Source: Nemertoderma westbladi
Taxonomy: Eukaryota; Xenacoelomorpha; Nemertodermatida; Nemertodermatidae
Assembly (NCBI GenBank): GCA_032718475.1
Contig: JAUCBJ010005296.1
Coordinates: forward strand, 1-40,727
DNA: 40,727 bases
Direction of reading: 5' to 3'
Below, piece by piece: positions 30,548-40,727 of this stretch; within the stretch, counting starts at the first letter, position 1; the number at the start of each line of letters is the position of its first letter. The notes beneath the pieces were generated by a model. It did no database searches. It worked only from the letters and a program-made list of their open reading frames with translations, and was not told the DNA's origin. The position numbers were made by a program, and so were the translations under genes.

Positions 30548-33210
30548 ATGTTGGATGCTAGATGCACAATCTGTAACAATAAGAGCTGTGAAACTTTTCT
30601 TTGAAGGTTAGGGGGATGTTTCCAGCTTTAGTTCTGACCTTTGCTCCTTTTAACACCTTCTTCACACAGTATTGTGAGGTAGCAATGCTAGTAAGTGTTG
30701 GGAGACCTTCTTGCCACGATAAACGGTTGTAATCATCCATCAGATTATCATGATAGGTTTTTGCGACATGATGTGTTAAAATGGTTGAAAATAGGTGTGT
30801 AACTTTATCGTTGTTGCAGTTGAACAGGTTATAGATTGCGCGGCATTTTGAAAAGGTCATCATTTGTTCAAAAGGTTGACTGTCATAACGGTCCATTAGG
30901 ACGTTGTTCGATATATAGCTTCCAACGCCAAGGAGTGATCTCATTGCCTTCTGAAGTGTAATTTTCATTTGTTTAAAGAAATGCTTGTCAAGATTTGAGG
31001 CGCCGTACATTATAGATGGTAAACAGATGGTTTTCCAGATGAAAGAAGAAATGTTCAGTGGTACATCATGGGCAGATAATCCTCTGAGCTTTGCTTTTGA
31101 CACGTTGATCCAGCATTTCTTGGTTAGATGATTGTGTAGGTTTCTCCCTGTAGATGGCAATGGTAGGCCAAGGTATGATCATTTTTCTTTTTGAATAATA
31201 TATTTTCCGGATTCTATCTGGAGTGATTCAAGTGTATTTTTTCCTGATGGAGTGCAAACTATATAAAGGCATTTTCTGGTGTTCAGTGTTAGCTGTGTGT
31301 CTTGGAAAAAGTTAACGCAGATTTGCATAATTCTCTGAAGGTCTGTTTTCAGGTTTGCCATTAAGAGAATGTCGTCTGCAAACCCGATTGCCGGGTATGC
31401 CTGGGATCCTATATGTGGACCTAGGTGTTCTGTTTCTAAAGTGGTAAATAAGTCTGTCAAGTAAAAAGTGAACATCCAGGCTGATAATATTCCACCTTGA
31501 CGCACCCCTCGGGATAATGCTATAGCTTCCTTATGTCTATAGTTGCCAATCTGTACAATAGCAGTAGACTTACCATAGTATGATTGTAATAGGATAATTA
31601 AACTAGGGGACAGGTTGGTCTTGGACAATTTGTCGAACAGGATTTCATGGTTGATGCAGTCGAATCCTGATGTTAGGTCTAAAGATACTACGTGTAAAGG
31701 AGATGAGCCCTTGTTAAACCATTCGATCAGTTTTGAAGCTGTCAGATATGGTGTTTCATTGCACATCCCTTTCTTGTATGCCATTTGTAGGGAACTTGTG
31801 TCAATTAATAGATGTTAGTTCCTTCACCACTGTGTGCTCCCACAATTTCAGCAGTATCGATATAATAGAAATACCTCTGTAACTTGACATTTGATTTTTT
31901 TGTCGATCATAGCTCTTCAACTGTGGGAGCAATAGTCCTAAACACATAAGGTTTTGAAAGTATCCCGTGCTTCGCATTTCATTAAAGAGAAAAGCAATAA
32001 AATTACACGTAGATTCGGAGTTTCCATAACATAGGTGTTCCGCAGAGATGTTGTTTGAATCAGCAGCCTTTCCTTTATTCAGTTTTTTAATTGTATCGTT
32101 TATATCTTCTGTACTCAATAGGTTAAAATCATTATGGTTATCTTTATTTTGTTGATGATGAGGTACTGCTTGAAACTTCGGATGCGGTTCAGAAGTGTTA
32201 TATTTTGCGATTTGGCTTCGATTGTTGTTATTATAGAAATTCTTGTAGTGGTCATATAGGTTATTTGCATTGCCTGGTGACATTTGGTGGCTGTTGTGTA
32301 CATCTCTTTCTTTCAGTTTGTTCCAGAATGTGTTTGGGCTGGATGAACATGCTTGAGTAAGAGTAGTGACTTGTTCTCGATATATCCTGTGTTGTAGCAT
32401 TGATAGTTCTCTCGTTTTCTGCATCTGCCTGAGTTTGTTTCCAGGGTTTACCTTTTCTCGATTTATCGGTGTTGGTGGTGCTTGCGTTTCTGCTTTTAGG
32501 TAGTTACGGTTTCCAGTTCTTTCTTCTTCTTGGTGTGGTAGAGGGGATATGTTTATTGGCAGATGTTAAGATAGCCTTTATGAAAGATTCTGCTGCCGTA
32601 TCAATTGTGTTGTCTTCAGTAGTATTGTGGTTTTCTAGCAAAGGTTGTATGGAGGCTTCAATACCTTTCTTGTTCTTCCATTTTTGAACAAGTAGGCTTT
32701 CCTTCCCAAGGATTTGGTCCACCTGCCATCGTAATTTATATTTTCTAGCCTGTGAAGATAGAAAGTGGTTAGTACTGGCGTATGGTGTGATTGGTTGTTT
32801 GTATCATCTTCAAAAATGTGACTTTCGGGTTGTTTCCCTTGTAATAGTGAGTTTGAACAGATTATGTAATCTATCAGTGATGATCTTAGGATAAGTCCGC
32901 ATTTTGATTTAAACACGAAGGTCTTTGTTGCACCGGATACCAATGCACTACTGGGATCATTAGTGACTTCTAGATTAAACGGTGTCATTATTTCATCTTT
33001 GAAAAGTTGTCCAAAGTTAGACCGTATTGGTGATGTGGTAGTTTGCAGTATTCCATTGACATCCCCAGCAATTACAATTTCATTATTACCATTCACTGTT
33101 TCCTCGAGAATATTGTGCAAATTTGCGCATTCCTCTATGTATTTTGCCCTTGATCTTTCATCTTTGTTGTCGCATGGCATGTATATACCTATAACAGTTA
33201 TATCCTACGA
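30548..33210 (-). mobile_element. LINE-B, 5'-truncated non-LTR retrotransposon
   Basis: On the minus strand the element enters inside its endonuclease domain near 33207 and continues through a reverse transcriptase to a C-terminal segment ending at 30558. Sequence upstream of 33210 has no endonuclease N-terminus, so the copy is 5'-truncated, the usual product of incomplete reverse transcription. It lies in the sense orientation inside a stomatin intron. The RT block GFADDILLMANLKTDLQRI is clearly related to LINE-A's SYGDDIILIANLKSDLQRM. Confidence 0.85.
30558..33207 (-). pseudogene. LINE-B endonuclease-reverse transcriptase, truncated and frameshifted
   Basis: The first block begins ITVIGIYMPC and has EIVIAGDVNGIL and SSLIDYIICSNSLL, the later APE-endonuclease motifs; the catalytic N-terminal part is missing. 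A shift near 32640-32720 leads on through QREQVTTL-type linker sequence. The segment 32424-31801 has the RT entry (AEHLCYGN, LLPQLKSYD, SYRGISIISILLKLWE). The segment 31784-31179 has LDLTSGFDCINHEILFDKL, LSRGVRQGGILSAWMFTFYL and GFADDILLMANL with the catalytic DD. The last segment, 31160-30558, is the thumb and C-terminal region. At least three interruptions make it non-functional. Confidence 0.83.
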
Positions 33211-34004
33211 ATTACAAATTACATTTCTGACGCTGCATGTCTGCCTGCCTCGTCAGAGAGATCACAGCTGATAATGTGTCCTAAATATTGTACCTGCTTA
33301 ACACACCGTAGGAGCTTACATCCTAAATACACAACACCGGCCCTACCAAATTTATTAGGCAAAAATTATATACAATGTGATTTAACGCGATTGAAAATTA
33401 TATCAAATTCAATTCCGTACTGTTCACAAACCCTTACGAGGCGATAATACGTATACTAATTATACGTGAGGAATGACAAACTAAGTTACATTGAACAAAA
33501 AAAATACGCACATAAAAAGTTGTCGAAATTATATAAATAAATGAAACAGAAGCTGAATATATTAAATGAAGTAAAAAAAACACGTTCGAGGGGCTGTCAC
33601 GCAGCTCGAGATTCGGTAACTTGTACTCGTTTATCGCGATGCACATTTACTAACGCACGTGCTGCGCGACGGCTTCATCCAATGTGTATAATTTATAAAC
33701 TTTTGTCAGACTACTGTACATTTTGTAACAAATTTTGTTAATTTCATTAATTTAATTTAGCCGTTATTTTCCAATGAAATAAAAACTTTTATACTTAAAT
33801 AATGTTATAGATTAATTTAAAAATCAAACCTCCCTTTAAATTGTCCCATGTTTATTGCATGCTATGCCCCCAATCCAAAATGTAATTAGCTAAAATTAAG
33901 AATGAAAGCAAGCTGAACTAACGTAACGGCAAACTGAAACAGTAACCTGAATTATGTTAATTTAATTTAAGTATTGAGCAATCACCCTCCGCACCCAACC
34001 AAAC
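33211..34004. other. Intronic sequence with a diverged TIR-family fragment
   Basis: AT-rich. At about 33583-33670 there is CACGTTCGAGGGGCTGTCAC, and an inverse-like GCACGTGCTGCGCGACGGC, resembling the outer ends of the 23521 element. Nothing else recognised. Confidence 0.4.
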
Positions 34005-34138
34005 CTTAGCGTTGTTGCAGCCAGTAAGCGGGTCGATCTGTCAACGTTCTCCACATTGGTTATAGAAATAACTGCGTTGAAAACTCGGTAGTAAACTACA
34101 GCATCGACAGCAACTGTTACTGAGTCTTTGGATAAAAT
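34005..34138 (-). CDS. Stomatin-family protein, upstream SPFH exon
   Basis: A 134-bp exon found by translation of the minus strand. Acceptor TTTATTTTAG, then ILSKDSVTVAVDAVVYYRVF, NAVISITNVENVDRSTRLLA, ATTL, and AG of a split arginine. This is the stomatin block that precedes NVLGTKTL (vertebrate ILTKDSVT.SVD.VVYYRV and STRLLAQTTLRNV). It joins the exon at 24376 with the correct phase to read TTLRNVLGTKTL. The donor is GTTTGG, which keeps GT but lacks the usual purine-A-G consensus. Upstream exons (membrane hairpin, VDLRTV and FDVPPQE) were not found between 34139 and 40727. Confidence 0.94.
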
Positions 34139-34202
34139 CTAAAATAAAATAAAAGTAATACAAATCAGTAACACTACCGGCATCTCAAAGCAAAGGGTTG
34201 GA

Positions 34203-34310
34203 TGGTAAATAGGGTGTCAAACCATGGGAGTTAGAGTGGCGCCAACCTAGAGGACCCTCGGTGTTGCATTCGTTCATTCGGCGTTCACTTGCACCGAATT
34301 ACAGACAGGA
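34203..34310 (+). repeat. SINE body fragment
   Basis: GGGTGTCAAACCATGGGAGT, then TAGAG, CCTAGAGGACCCTC and TTCATTCGGCG. This parallels the body of the SINE at 18327-18415 (GGGTGTCCAACCATGGGAGT, CCCTAGAGAGGGGATCC, CATTCGGG). No pol III head was seen. Confidence 0.55.
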
Positions 34311-36390
34311 TCTCATACGAAATATACATGAAATTCTGGAATACCCTTTACCCTTCTCATTTAAGTAATAAGATAATAAGTAATCCGGATCAAATTTCAA
34401 TAAATGTTGCCAAGGTTTCGCGACTTGTTGTTATTATATAACTATTTATGATTAATTATGCAATAAAACGTCAATAGAAATAATGCTATTCATTTTCATG
34501 TAATAGAGTACATTAATTATATTATTAAATTGTCTTTTATCCCCTAGAATCTCTTTGGTGTCTTTCGCAGTTAGAGCCCAGCATGGACTCCCATATTACT
34601 ATAGAACTGGTTCTACTGCTGCTCTAAATAATAAAGAACTCCTACGTCATCAGCACAGTAAATATCAGTTTATGTGTTTGGCCGGATCTCCTCGATTACT
34701 GGAGCCAGTACCGTAGGGGGTGTCACAGAACAATCTCACAACCCTTCCTCGTTGTCTAGATTGTGTGTATCCGGCTGTCCTTCAGTTAGTTGTTCCTACG
34801 TAACACACGTACCTCTACCTAACGCAACACGGTCGACGATTTTGGAAGCCAGTTGAAGACAAACTGATTCTTCAACAATCCCCCCCCCCCCCTCCCTCCC
34901 CTCCCGTCGTTCCCTAATGGATTACTAAGTTAGGCACTCTAGTTCGGCTAGTTCGACTCTAGTTCGTTCTAAGTTCGGCTTTTTTGATAGCTTGAATTTT
35001 TATTCAAATTATTTTTCCAAAAAATTAACAATTATTTTATTTGTTAAATGTAGTTTGCCGTATTTCGCATTTCGCCAACAATACACAACAAACAAAAATA
35101 TAATCCCCCAAAACAAAGATTTTATCGATCATATAGAAACTAATATATTATTCGGCCGCACAGAAATCCAATTATTCTGAATCCCAGTTCAATCATACCC
35201 AATTAAGTTCAAATTAATCTACTTACGACGCTTCGTTCGAATTAATCATTATGATAGTGCGTTCCTGGATGGTGACCCTGAGTCACATCATGGAGTGGTT
35301 GTTAATCTATAGCTGTCAATAGCCAGCCATCACGCCAGGTATACCGACATACGATATAGTAGCACGGAGTTAAATAGCAGTTTTTTTCACTTGCCTTTTT
35401 CTCCTCGTGGAAAATTGGACAAAGGACAAAAAACACGATTGGTAAAAAAAAAAAGAAACCCTTCACTTATTATCACTCCTCCTAGCAATTACTTTTTCCC
35501 TTGAAATAATAATAATCATTGAAAAAGTAGGCCTATCCAATTTGCAAAAAAAGGACTAATATTATTCGATCAAAAAATAGTAAGCGAAAACACAACCATT
35601 ACGCATTTCGGCGACGCCACACTATGTAACAGTTTGGCTACACTGTGTACGCATATCGGCCACTCTATCTACACTTATCGGCAACCTGTGGCGAGTATCG
35701 GGCGGCCACCCACGTCTGTCTGCGTGTATCGGTCCCATTCCGAAATGCCGCCTCGCCTTTGATTGAGGTAATTACTCCGAATCCACAAAGATAACTTCAC
35801 GTTATCCAAGTTACAAGCTAAATAATCCACATTATTACCACCTTCATTTGGGTTGCAGTAAGATAACGCTCTGGCCTTTAAGCGCGGATTGTGAATGCTC
35901 TTCTCCATTTTGCATTAATTAGTTATGGTCACCACATGTGGAGAGTCGCAAGCAGGCCAGCTTTGATTCCGTTTCATAAAAGGGATTTGGAGTTTACAAA
36001 TTCAGATAACTTTTAGTAACCTGATAGTATCCCTAGCGGCAGATGATAATGCGAATTAAGGGAACCTAGTCCATAGCCAATCATTATTGCCACAAGCTGC
36101 ATTTCATAGTGACAGTAGCCTTTGTGGACTTTGACTTATGTATTACAAGGGATGCAGAATATATTATAGCAGCAATAAGAGGAATGGTAATCCTCCAAGG
36201 AAACATTAATGCAGTTTGACAACATTAATAATACGCTACTCTGTAAGGCATCATTGACGGTGTAATGGTTCAAATATAGGGGCGAGCCATGTTGTTGAGA
36301 GAACACCTTGGCTGGCGTAGAATAGGGTTATATAATTGTCTATATAGTATATAGTGACTTATTGTCTGTCTGTCTAACTTTAACAGATAG
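34311..36390. other. Presumed stomatin 5' intron or upstream sequence, no gene recognised
   Basis: Contains a C run near 34880-34891, imperfect TAGTTCG repeats (34938-34978), and degenerate TATCGGC-type repeats (35605-35720). A 77-codon open frame on minus at 35675-35908 starts with MEKSIHNPRLKARAL but matches nothing I know and has no supporting splice context. GGGGCGAGCC at 36280 echoes the TIR-family end. Confidence 0.35.
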
Positions 36391-36651
36391 GGGAGGGGGG
36401 GGGGGGGGGGGGGGAACTGGACGCAATAAAAATACACCCCTCTCCACAGGGGAAATTGGACGCAAATAACAGTTGATTACTCTGAAAAATAAAACTGTAA
36501 CCTGTTCTATTGCGTTTAGTTTATTGTTTTGGTTAAAATAACCTGCCACTGTAAGCTGCACCTTTCCCTAAAATGAGAATTTAACATTGAGGCGGGATAT
36601 TAATTCGTCAAGGCGGGTTTTGCGTCGAGTTCCCCACCCCCCCCCCCCCCC
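36391..36651. mobile_element. Core-bearing foldback element F with poly-G/poly-C ends
   Basis: The left end is a G20 run (36395-36414) leading into GGGGAACTGGACGCAA. The right end, inverted, is a G15 run, TGGGGAACTCGACGCAA. The inverted arms match at 15 of 16 positions (36411-36426 and 36620-36635). A second arm unit, GGGGAAATTGGACGCAA (36449-36465), makes the left arm a tandem pair. The core (36511-36569) reads TTATTGTTTTGGTTAAAATA, then CCACTGTAAGCTGCACCTTT. An extra ACTGTAACCTGTTCT precedes it at 36494. No clear target-site duplication. Confidence 0.82.
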
Positions 36652-36757
36652 TGTCTCAACTAGAATTATTACCGAGTGAGTCTTGTAATCGATGGTGGGG
36701 TGTCAACCACGCATTTAGCACCAAAACCAGAAGTGCTGTTTAACGAGGTTGTTAGAT

Positions 36758-39607
36758 AAACCGAGTACGACGTTCGTTAGATAAACCGAGTACGAAGTTG
36801 TCAGATAAACCGAGTACGAAGTTGTCAGATAAACCGAGTACGAATTGGTCAGATAAACCGAGTACGAAGTTGTCAGATAAACCGAGTACGACGTTGTCAG
36901 ATAAACCGAGTACGAAGTTGTCAGATAAACCGAGTACGACGTTGTCAGATAAACCGAGTACGAAGTTGTCAGATAAACCGAGTACGACGTTGTCAGATAA
37001 ACCGAGTACGAAGTTGTCAGATAAACCGAGTACGAATTGGTCAGATAAACCGAGTACGAAGTTGTCAGATAAACCGAGTACGACGTTGTCAGATAAACCG
37101 AGTACGACGTTGTCAGATAAACCGAGTACGACGTTGTCAGAGAAACCGAGTACGAAGTTGTCAGATAAACCGAGTACGACGTTGTCAGATAAACCGACTA
37201 CGAAGTTGTCACATAAACCGAGTACGAAGTTGTCAGATAAACCGAGTACGACGTTGTCAGATAAACCGAGTACGACGTTGTCAGATAAACCGAGTACGAC
37301 GTTGTCAGATAAACCAAGTACGAAGTTGTCAGATAAACCGAGTACGAAGTTGTCAGATAAACCGAGTACGAAGTTGTCAGAAAATCCGAGTACGAAGTTG
37401 CCAGATAAACCGAGTACGAAGTTGTCAGATATACCGAGTACGAAGTTGTCAGATAAACCGAGTACGAAGTTGTCAGATAATCCGAGTAAGAAGTTGTCAG
37501 ATAAACCGAGTACGAAGTTGTCAGATAAACCGAGTACGAAGTAGCCAGATAAACCGAGTACGAAGTTGTCAGATAAACCGAGTACGAAGTTGTCAGATAT
37601 ACCGAGTACGAAGTTGTCAGATAAACCGAGTACGAAGTTGTCAGATAATCCGAGTAAGAAGTTGTCAGATAAACCGAGTACGAAGTAGCCAGATAAACCG
37701 AGTACGAAGTTGTCAGATAAACCGAGTACGAATTGGTCAGATAAACCGAGTACGAAGTTGTCAGATAAACCGAGTACGAAGTTGTCAGCTAAACCGAGTA
37801 CGAAGTTATCAGATAAACCAAGTACGAAGTTGTCAGATAAACCGAGTACGAAGTTGTCAGATAAACCGAGTACGAAGTTGTCAGATAATCCGAGTACGAA
37901 GTTGTCAGATAAACCGAGTACGAAGTAGCCAGATAAACCGAGTACGAAGTTGTCAGATAAACCGAGTACGAAGTTGTCAGATAATCCGAGTAAGAAGTTG
38001 TCAGATAAACCGAGTACGAAGTTGTCAGATAAACCGAGTACGAAGTTGTCAGATAAACCGAGTACGAAGTTGTCAGCTAAACCGAGTACGAAGTTATCAG
38101 ATAAACCAAGTACGAAGTTGTCAGATAAACCGAGTACGAAGTTGTCAGATAAACCGAGTACGAAGTTGTCAGATAATCCGAGTACGAAGTTGTCAGATAA
38201 ACCGAGTACGAAGTAGCCAGATAAACCGAGTACGAAGTTGTCAGATAAACCGAGTACGAAGTTGTCAGATATACCGAGTACGAAGTTGTCAGATAAACCG
38301 AGTACGAAGTTGTCAGATAATACGAGTAAGAAGTTGTCAGATAAACCGAGTACGAAGTTGTCAGATAAACCGAGTACGAAGTAGCCAGATAAACCGAGTA
38401 CGAAGTTGTCAGATAAACCGAGTACGAAGTTGTCAGATAAACCGAGTACGAAGTAGCCAGATAAACCGAGTACGAAGTTGTCAGATAAACCGAGTACGAA
38501 GTTGTCAGATAAACCGAGTACGAAGTTGTCAGATAAACCGAGTACGAAGTTGTCAGATAAACCGAGTACGAAGTTGTCAGATAAACCGAGTACGAAGTTG
38601 TCAGATAAACCAAGTACGAAGTTGTCAGATAAACCAAGTACGAAGTTGTCAGATAAACCGAGTACGAAGTTGTCAGAAAATCCGAGTACGAAGTTGCCAG
38701 ATAAACCGAGTACGAAGTTGTCAGATAAACCGAGTACGAAGTTGTCAGAAAATCCGAGTACGAAGTTGTCAGATAAACCAAGTACGAAGTTGTCAGATAA
38801 ACCAAGTACGAAGTTGTCAGATAAACCGAGTACGAAGTTGTCAGAAAATCCGAGTACGAAGTTGCCAGATAAACCGAGTACGAAGTTGCCAGATAAACCG
38901 AGTACGAAGTTGTCAGATAAACCGAGTACGAAAGTTGTCAGATAAACCGAGTACGAAGTTGTCAGATAAACCGACTATGAAGTTGTCAGATAAACCGAGT
39001 ACGAAGTTTTCAGATAAACCGAGTACGAAGTTGTCAGATAAACCGAGTACGAAGTTGTCAGATAAACCGAGTACGAAGTAGTCAGATAAACCGAGTACGA
39101 AGTTGTCAGATGAACCGAGTACGAAGTTGTCAGATAAACCGAGTACGAAAGTTGTCAGATAAACCGAGTACGAAGTTGTCAGATAAACCGACTATGAAGT
39201 TGTCAGATAAACCGAGTACGAAGTTTTCAGATAAACCGAGTACGAAGTTGTCAGATAAACCGAGTACGAAGTTGTCAGATAAACCGAGTACGAAGTAGTC
39301 AGATAAACCGAGTACGAAGTTGTCAGATGAACCGAGTACGAAGTTGTCAGATAAACCGAGTACGAAAGTTGTCAGATAAACCGAGTACGAAGTTGTCAGA
39401 TAAACCGACTATGAAGTTGTCAGATAAACCGAGTACGAAGTTTTCAGATAAACCGAGTACGAAGTTGTCAGATAAACCGAGTACGAAGTTGTCAGATAAA
39501 CCGAGTACGAAGTAGTCAGATAAACCGAGTACGAAGTTGTCAGATGAACCGAGTACGAAGTTGTCAGATGAACCGAGTACGAAGTTGTCAGATAAACCGA
39601 GTACGAA
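36758..39607. repeat. 24-bp minisatellite with higher-order repeats
   Basis: About 118 copies of a 24-bp unit, AAACCGAGTACGAAGTTGTC plus AGAT. Variants (ACGTTG, AATTGG, GTAGCC, GATATACC, AATCCGAGTAAG) recur in ordered blocks. A variant pair repeats at a 288-bp spacing (near 37786 and 38074). A 217-bp block (nine units plus one base) is repeated in 38900-39590. The plus-strand frame SDKPSTKL is interrupted by TAG where the unit reads GAAGTAG, and by one-base insertions (CGAAAGTTG), so it is not a protein gene. Confidence 0.97.
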
Positions 39608-40727
39608 ATTGTATCACGATATTCTGTTCCAGTGACAATAGTAACTTTACAACGATAATTTTAAAGGATGATGAATAAATGTTATGTGGGTTGGTGTTGT
39701 TTGGCTGCAGTTGTTAGGCGATGTACCTTACGCTAATAAACCTACACGCAATACACTGCCTTCATTAGTGTCAGAAAATAATCCCGCCTAGTAAAACACA
39801 TAGATTTGTTACTGCAACCGCATCCAAGCATTCTCCCCCCACAGAGGCTTAAATGCAACGGATTATGTCAGCAATTTGTTTTTCCGAGATGTGCTGGCCG
39901 GTCCATTTATATTAAATATTAACTGCAAAGCTCGGCCGAAGGCGTGCTCAACCGCGGCCTTATTGGCAGGTACCGGTTGGTTTATTAGAAAATCCACGAA
40001 ATTGTAAGAGAAGGAAAACAAATTAGGTTGCCGGGTTCAACACAGGAGGTTTTGCAGTGCTCCTTGGGTGCGGCTTGATTGCCCCAGGTATTGCCCACAG
40101 CCGCCCTCCTAGGCAACTCAACCGGGGCGGGCTCACTTCTTAATTTCCTCATCCTTACAGTTGCCCGGCTGCACCAGGTGCCGCCAGCCTTTCAATCCTA
40201 GGTCCCGTTTTCAAACACTCAAACTTGCCTCCATTCGTAAAAGGTTAAATTAACCCAGTAAGTAAGTAGCAGCGTATTCTTGATAATAAACTCAACGGAC
40301 AGTTACCACCCAGCCCGGGAGTAGCAATTTGAAGAAAATGATTTATGGATGAGAGCATTCTAAATCGATATTAACGCTCGTATTCCCCAGCCATGACAAC
40401 TGGAAACGGGACTCGTAACACGATTCACCTCGGAATTCTAACTGATAGAAGAGGGCGGTCGAGGTTCCGGTTTATATTTCGGATAACTCCCAAAGAACAA
40501 GCATCTGGCTCGCAAGTATGCATACAAGAGCACATTAATGATGAATGTCCCGTGTGTGACACTTTATGACAACTCGGAAGACATCAACACCTGATACCTC
40601 TTTCGTCGCTCAGTTATCATTTTTGGGTGTTTTTATATCCGAATACAACATTAAATTGATAATCCAATTAATCTAAACCCAATATTTTGGTTTCTATTAT
40701 TCCTTGACATGACAATGCAAAAAAGTT
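39608..40727. other. Right-end intergenic or intronic sequence
   Basis: AT-rich with a GC-richer island at about 40020-40200. No gene called. A short frame near 40490-40575 with INDECPVCDTL could be a zinc-finger-like retroelement remnant but is too short to name. No stomatin 5' exon seen on the minus strand. Confidence 0.4.

Larger units (their letters stand above)
24377..34004 (-). other. Stomatin intron of 9628 bp
   Basis: Bounded by the donor GTTTGG after 34005 and the acceptor TTTCGCAG before 24376, phase 2. It holds an inverted pair of repeat R (26152-27146), core copy E (27218-27270), a TIR-family copy (27478-27665), a 163-bp tandem duplication (about 28505-28810), a G19 run, a hAT MITE (29671-29864) and LINE-B (about 30548-33210, same strand as the gene). 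Confidence 0.85.

Noticed and set aside
34674-34856. Plus-strand 60-codon frame MFGRISSITGAST...
   Set aside because: No domain, no splice context, and surrounded by low-complexity sequence.
35675-35908. 77-codon minus-strand frame MEKSIHNPRLKARAL...
   Set aside because: Good ATG and moderate complexity, but no recognisable domain and no splice partners. Not convincing as a stomatin 5' exon.
36798-38945. Long plus-strand frames of SDKPSTKL repeats
   Set aside because: They follow from a 24-bp period without stops. TAG-containing units and one-base insertions break them repeatedly, and the array runs beyond every frame.
36758-39607. CRISPR-like array
   Set aside because: Units are directly adjacent with no spacers, and the surrounding genes are eukaryotic.
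40490-40575. Zinc-finger-like INDECPVCDTL frame
   Set aside because: Resembles retroelement C-terminal Cys motifs but is too short, and the paired His/Cys part would need a frameshift.

Overview
This is eukaryotic, animal nuclear DNA. Genes are split by GT-AG introns, most of the window is AT-rich intron or intergenic sequence, and it is crowded with non-LTR retrotransposons, hAT-type MITEs, tRNA-derived SINE pieces, foldback elements and minisatellites. The two host genes are conserved metazoan genes, so this is an animal, probably a marine invertebrate. I cannot fix the phylum from the sequence.

Host gene 1, plus strand: a complete TRPC4AP (TRUSS) homologue in three exons (12483-13673, 16573-16991, 17304-18186). 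The splice phases fit exactly and give an 830-residue product. Host gene 2, minus strand: the 3' half of a stomatin-family (stomatin/MEC-2-like) gene, exons 34005-34138, 24172-24376 and 20857-21087 in transcript order. The phases again fit, giving about 189 residues of SPFH domain and C-terminus; the 5' exons were not found. The two genes converge.

Layout. 1-657: 20-bp minisatellite. About 1511-3269: 30-bp minisatellite. 3583-4831: foldback element with a 9-bp target duplication. 4964-5139: small core-bearing foldback element. 5316-10214: arms of another foldback element, apparently split by LINE-A (about 5732-9790, frameshifted). 10427-12215: inverted-repeat element with a hAT MITE (11222-11608) nested in it. 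12483-18186: TRPC4AP, whose first intron holds a core-bearing foldback element, a dispersed repeat and a SINE. 18205-18440: SINE. 18622-19118: 15-bp foldback array. 20228-20406 and 21148-22390: core-bearing foldback elements, the second with a 54-bp array as one arm and a LINE fragment inserted in it. 23521-23819: TIR element. 24377-34004: a 9.6-kb stomatin intron holding inverted dispersed repeats, a hAT MITE with a GC-rich core, and LINE-B. 36391-36651: core-bearing foldback element. 36758-39607: 24-bp minisatellite with higher-order structure.

The most interesting signal is a family of foldback elements organised the opposite way to ordinary MITEs. A core of about 50 bp, containing ACTGTAACCTGCTCCTTT, recurs six times (near 5011, 14056, 20287, 22315, 27218 and 36511). 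The inverted arms around it differ completely between copies, and each arm set is itself built from short tandem units. In one copy an arm has grown into a 54-bp minisatellite. Two further foldback structures (3583-4831 and 18622-19118) lack the core but have arms made of related 14-15-bp units.
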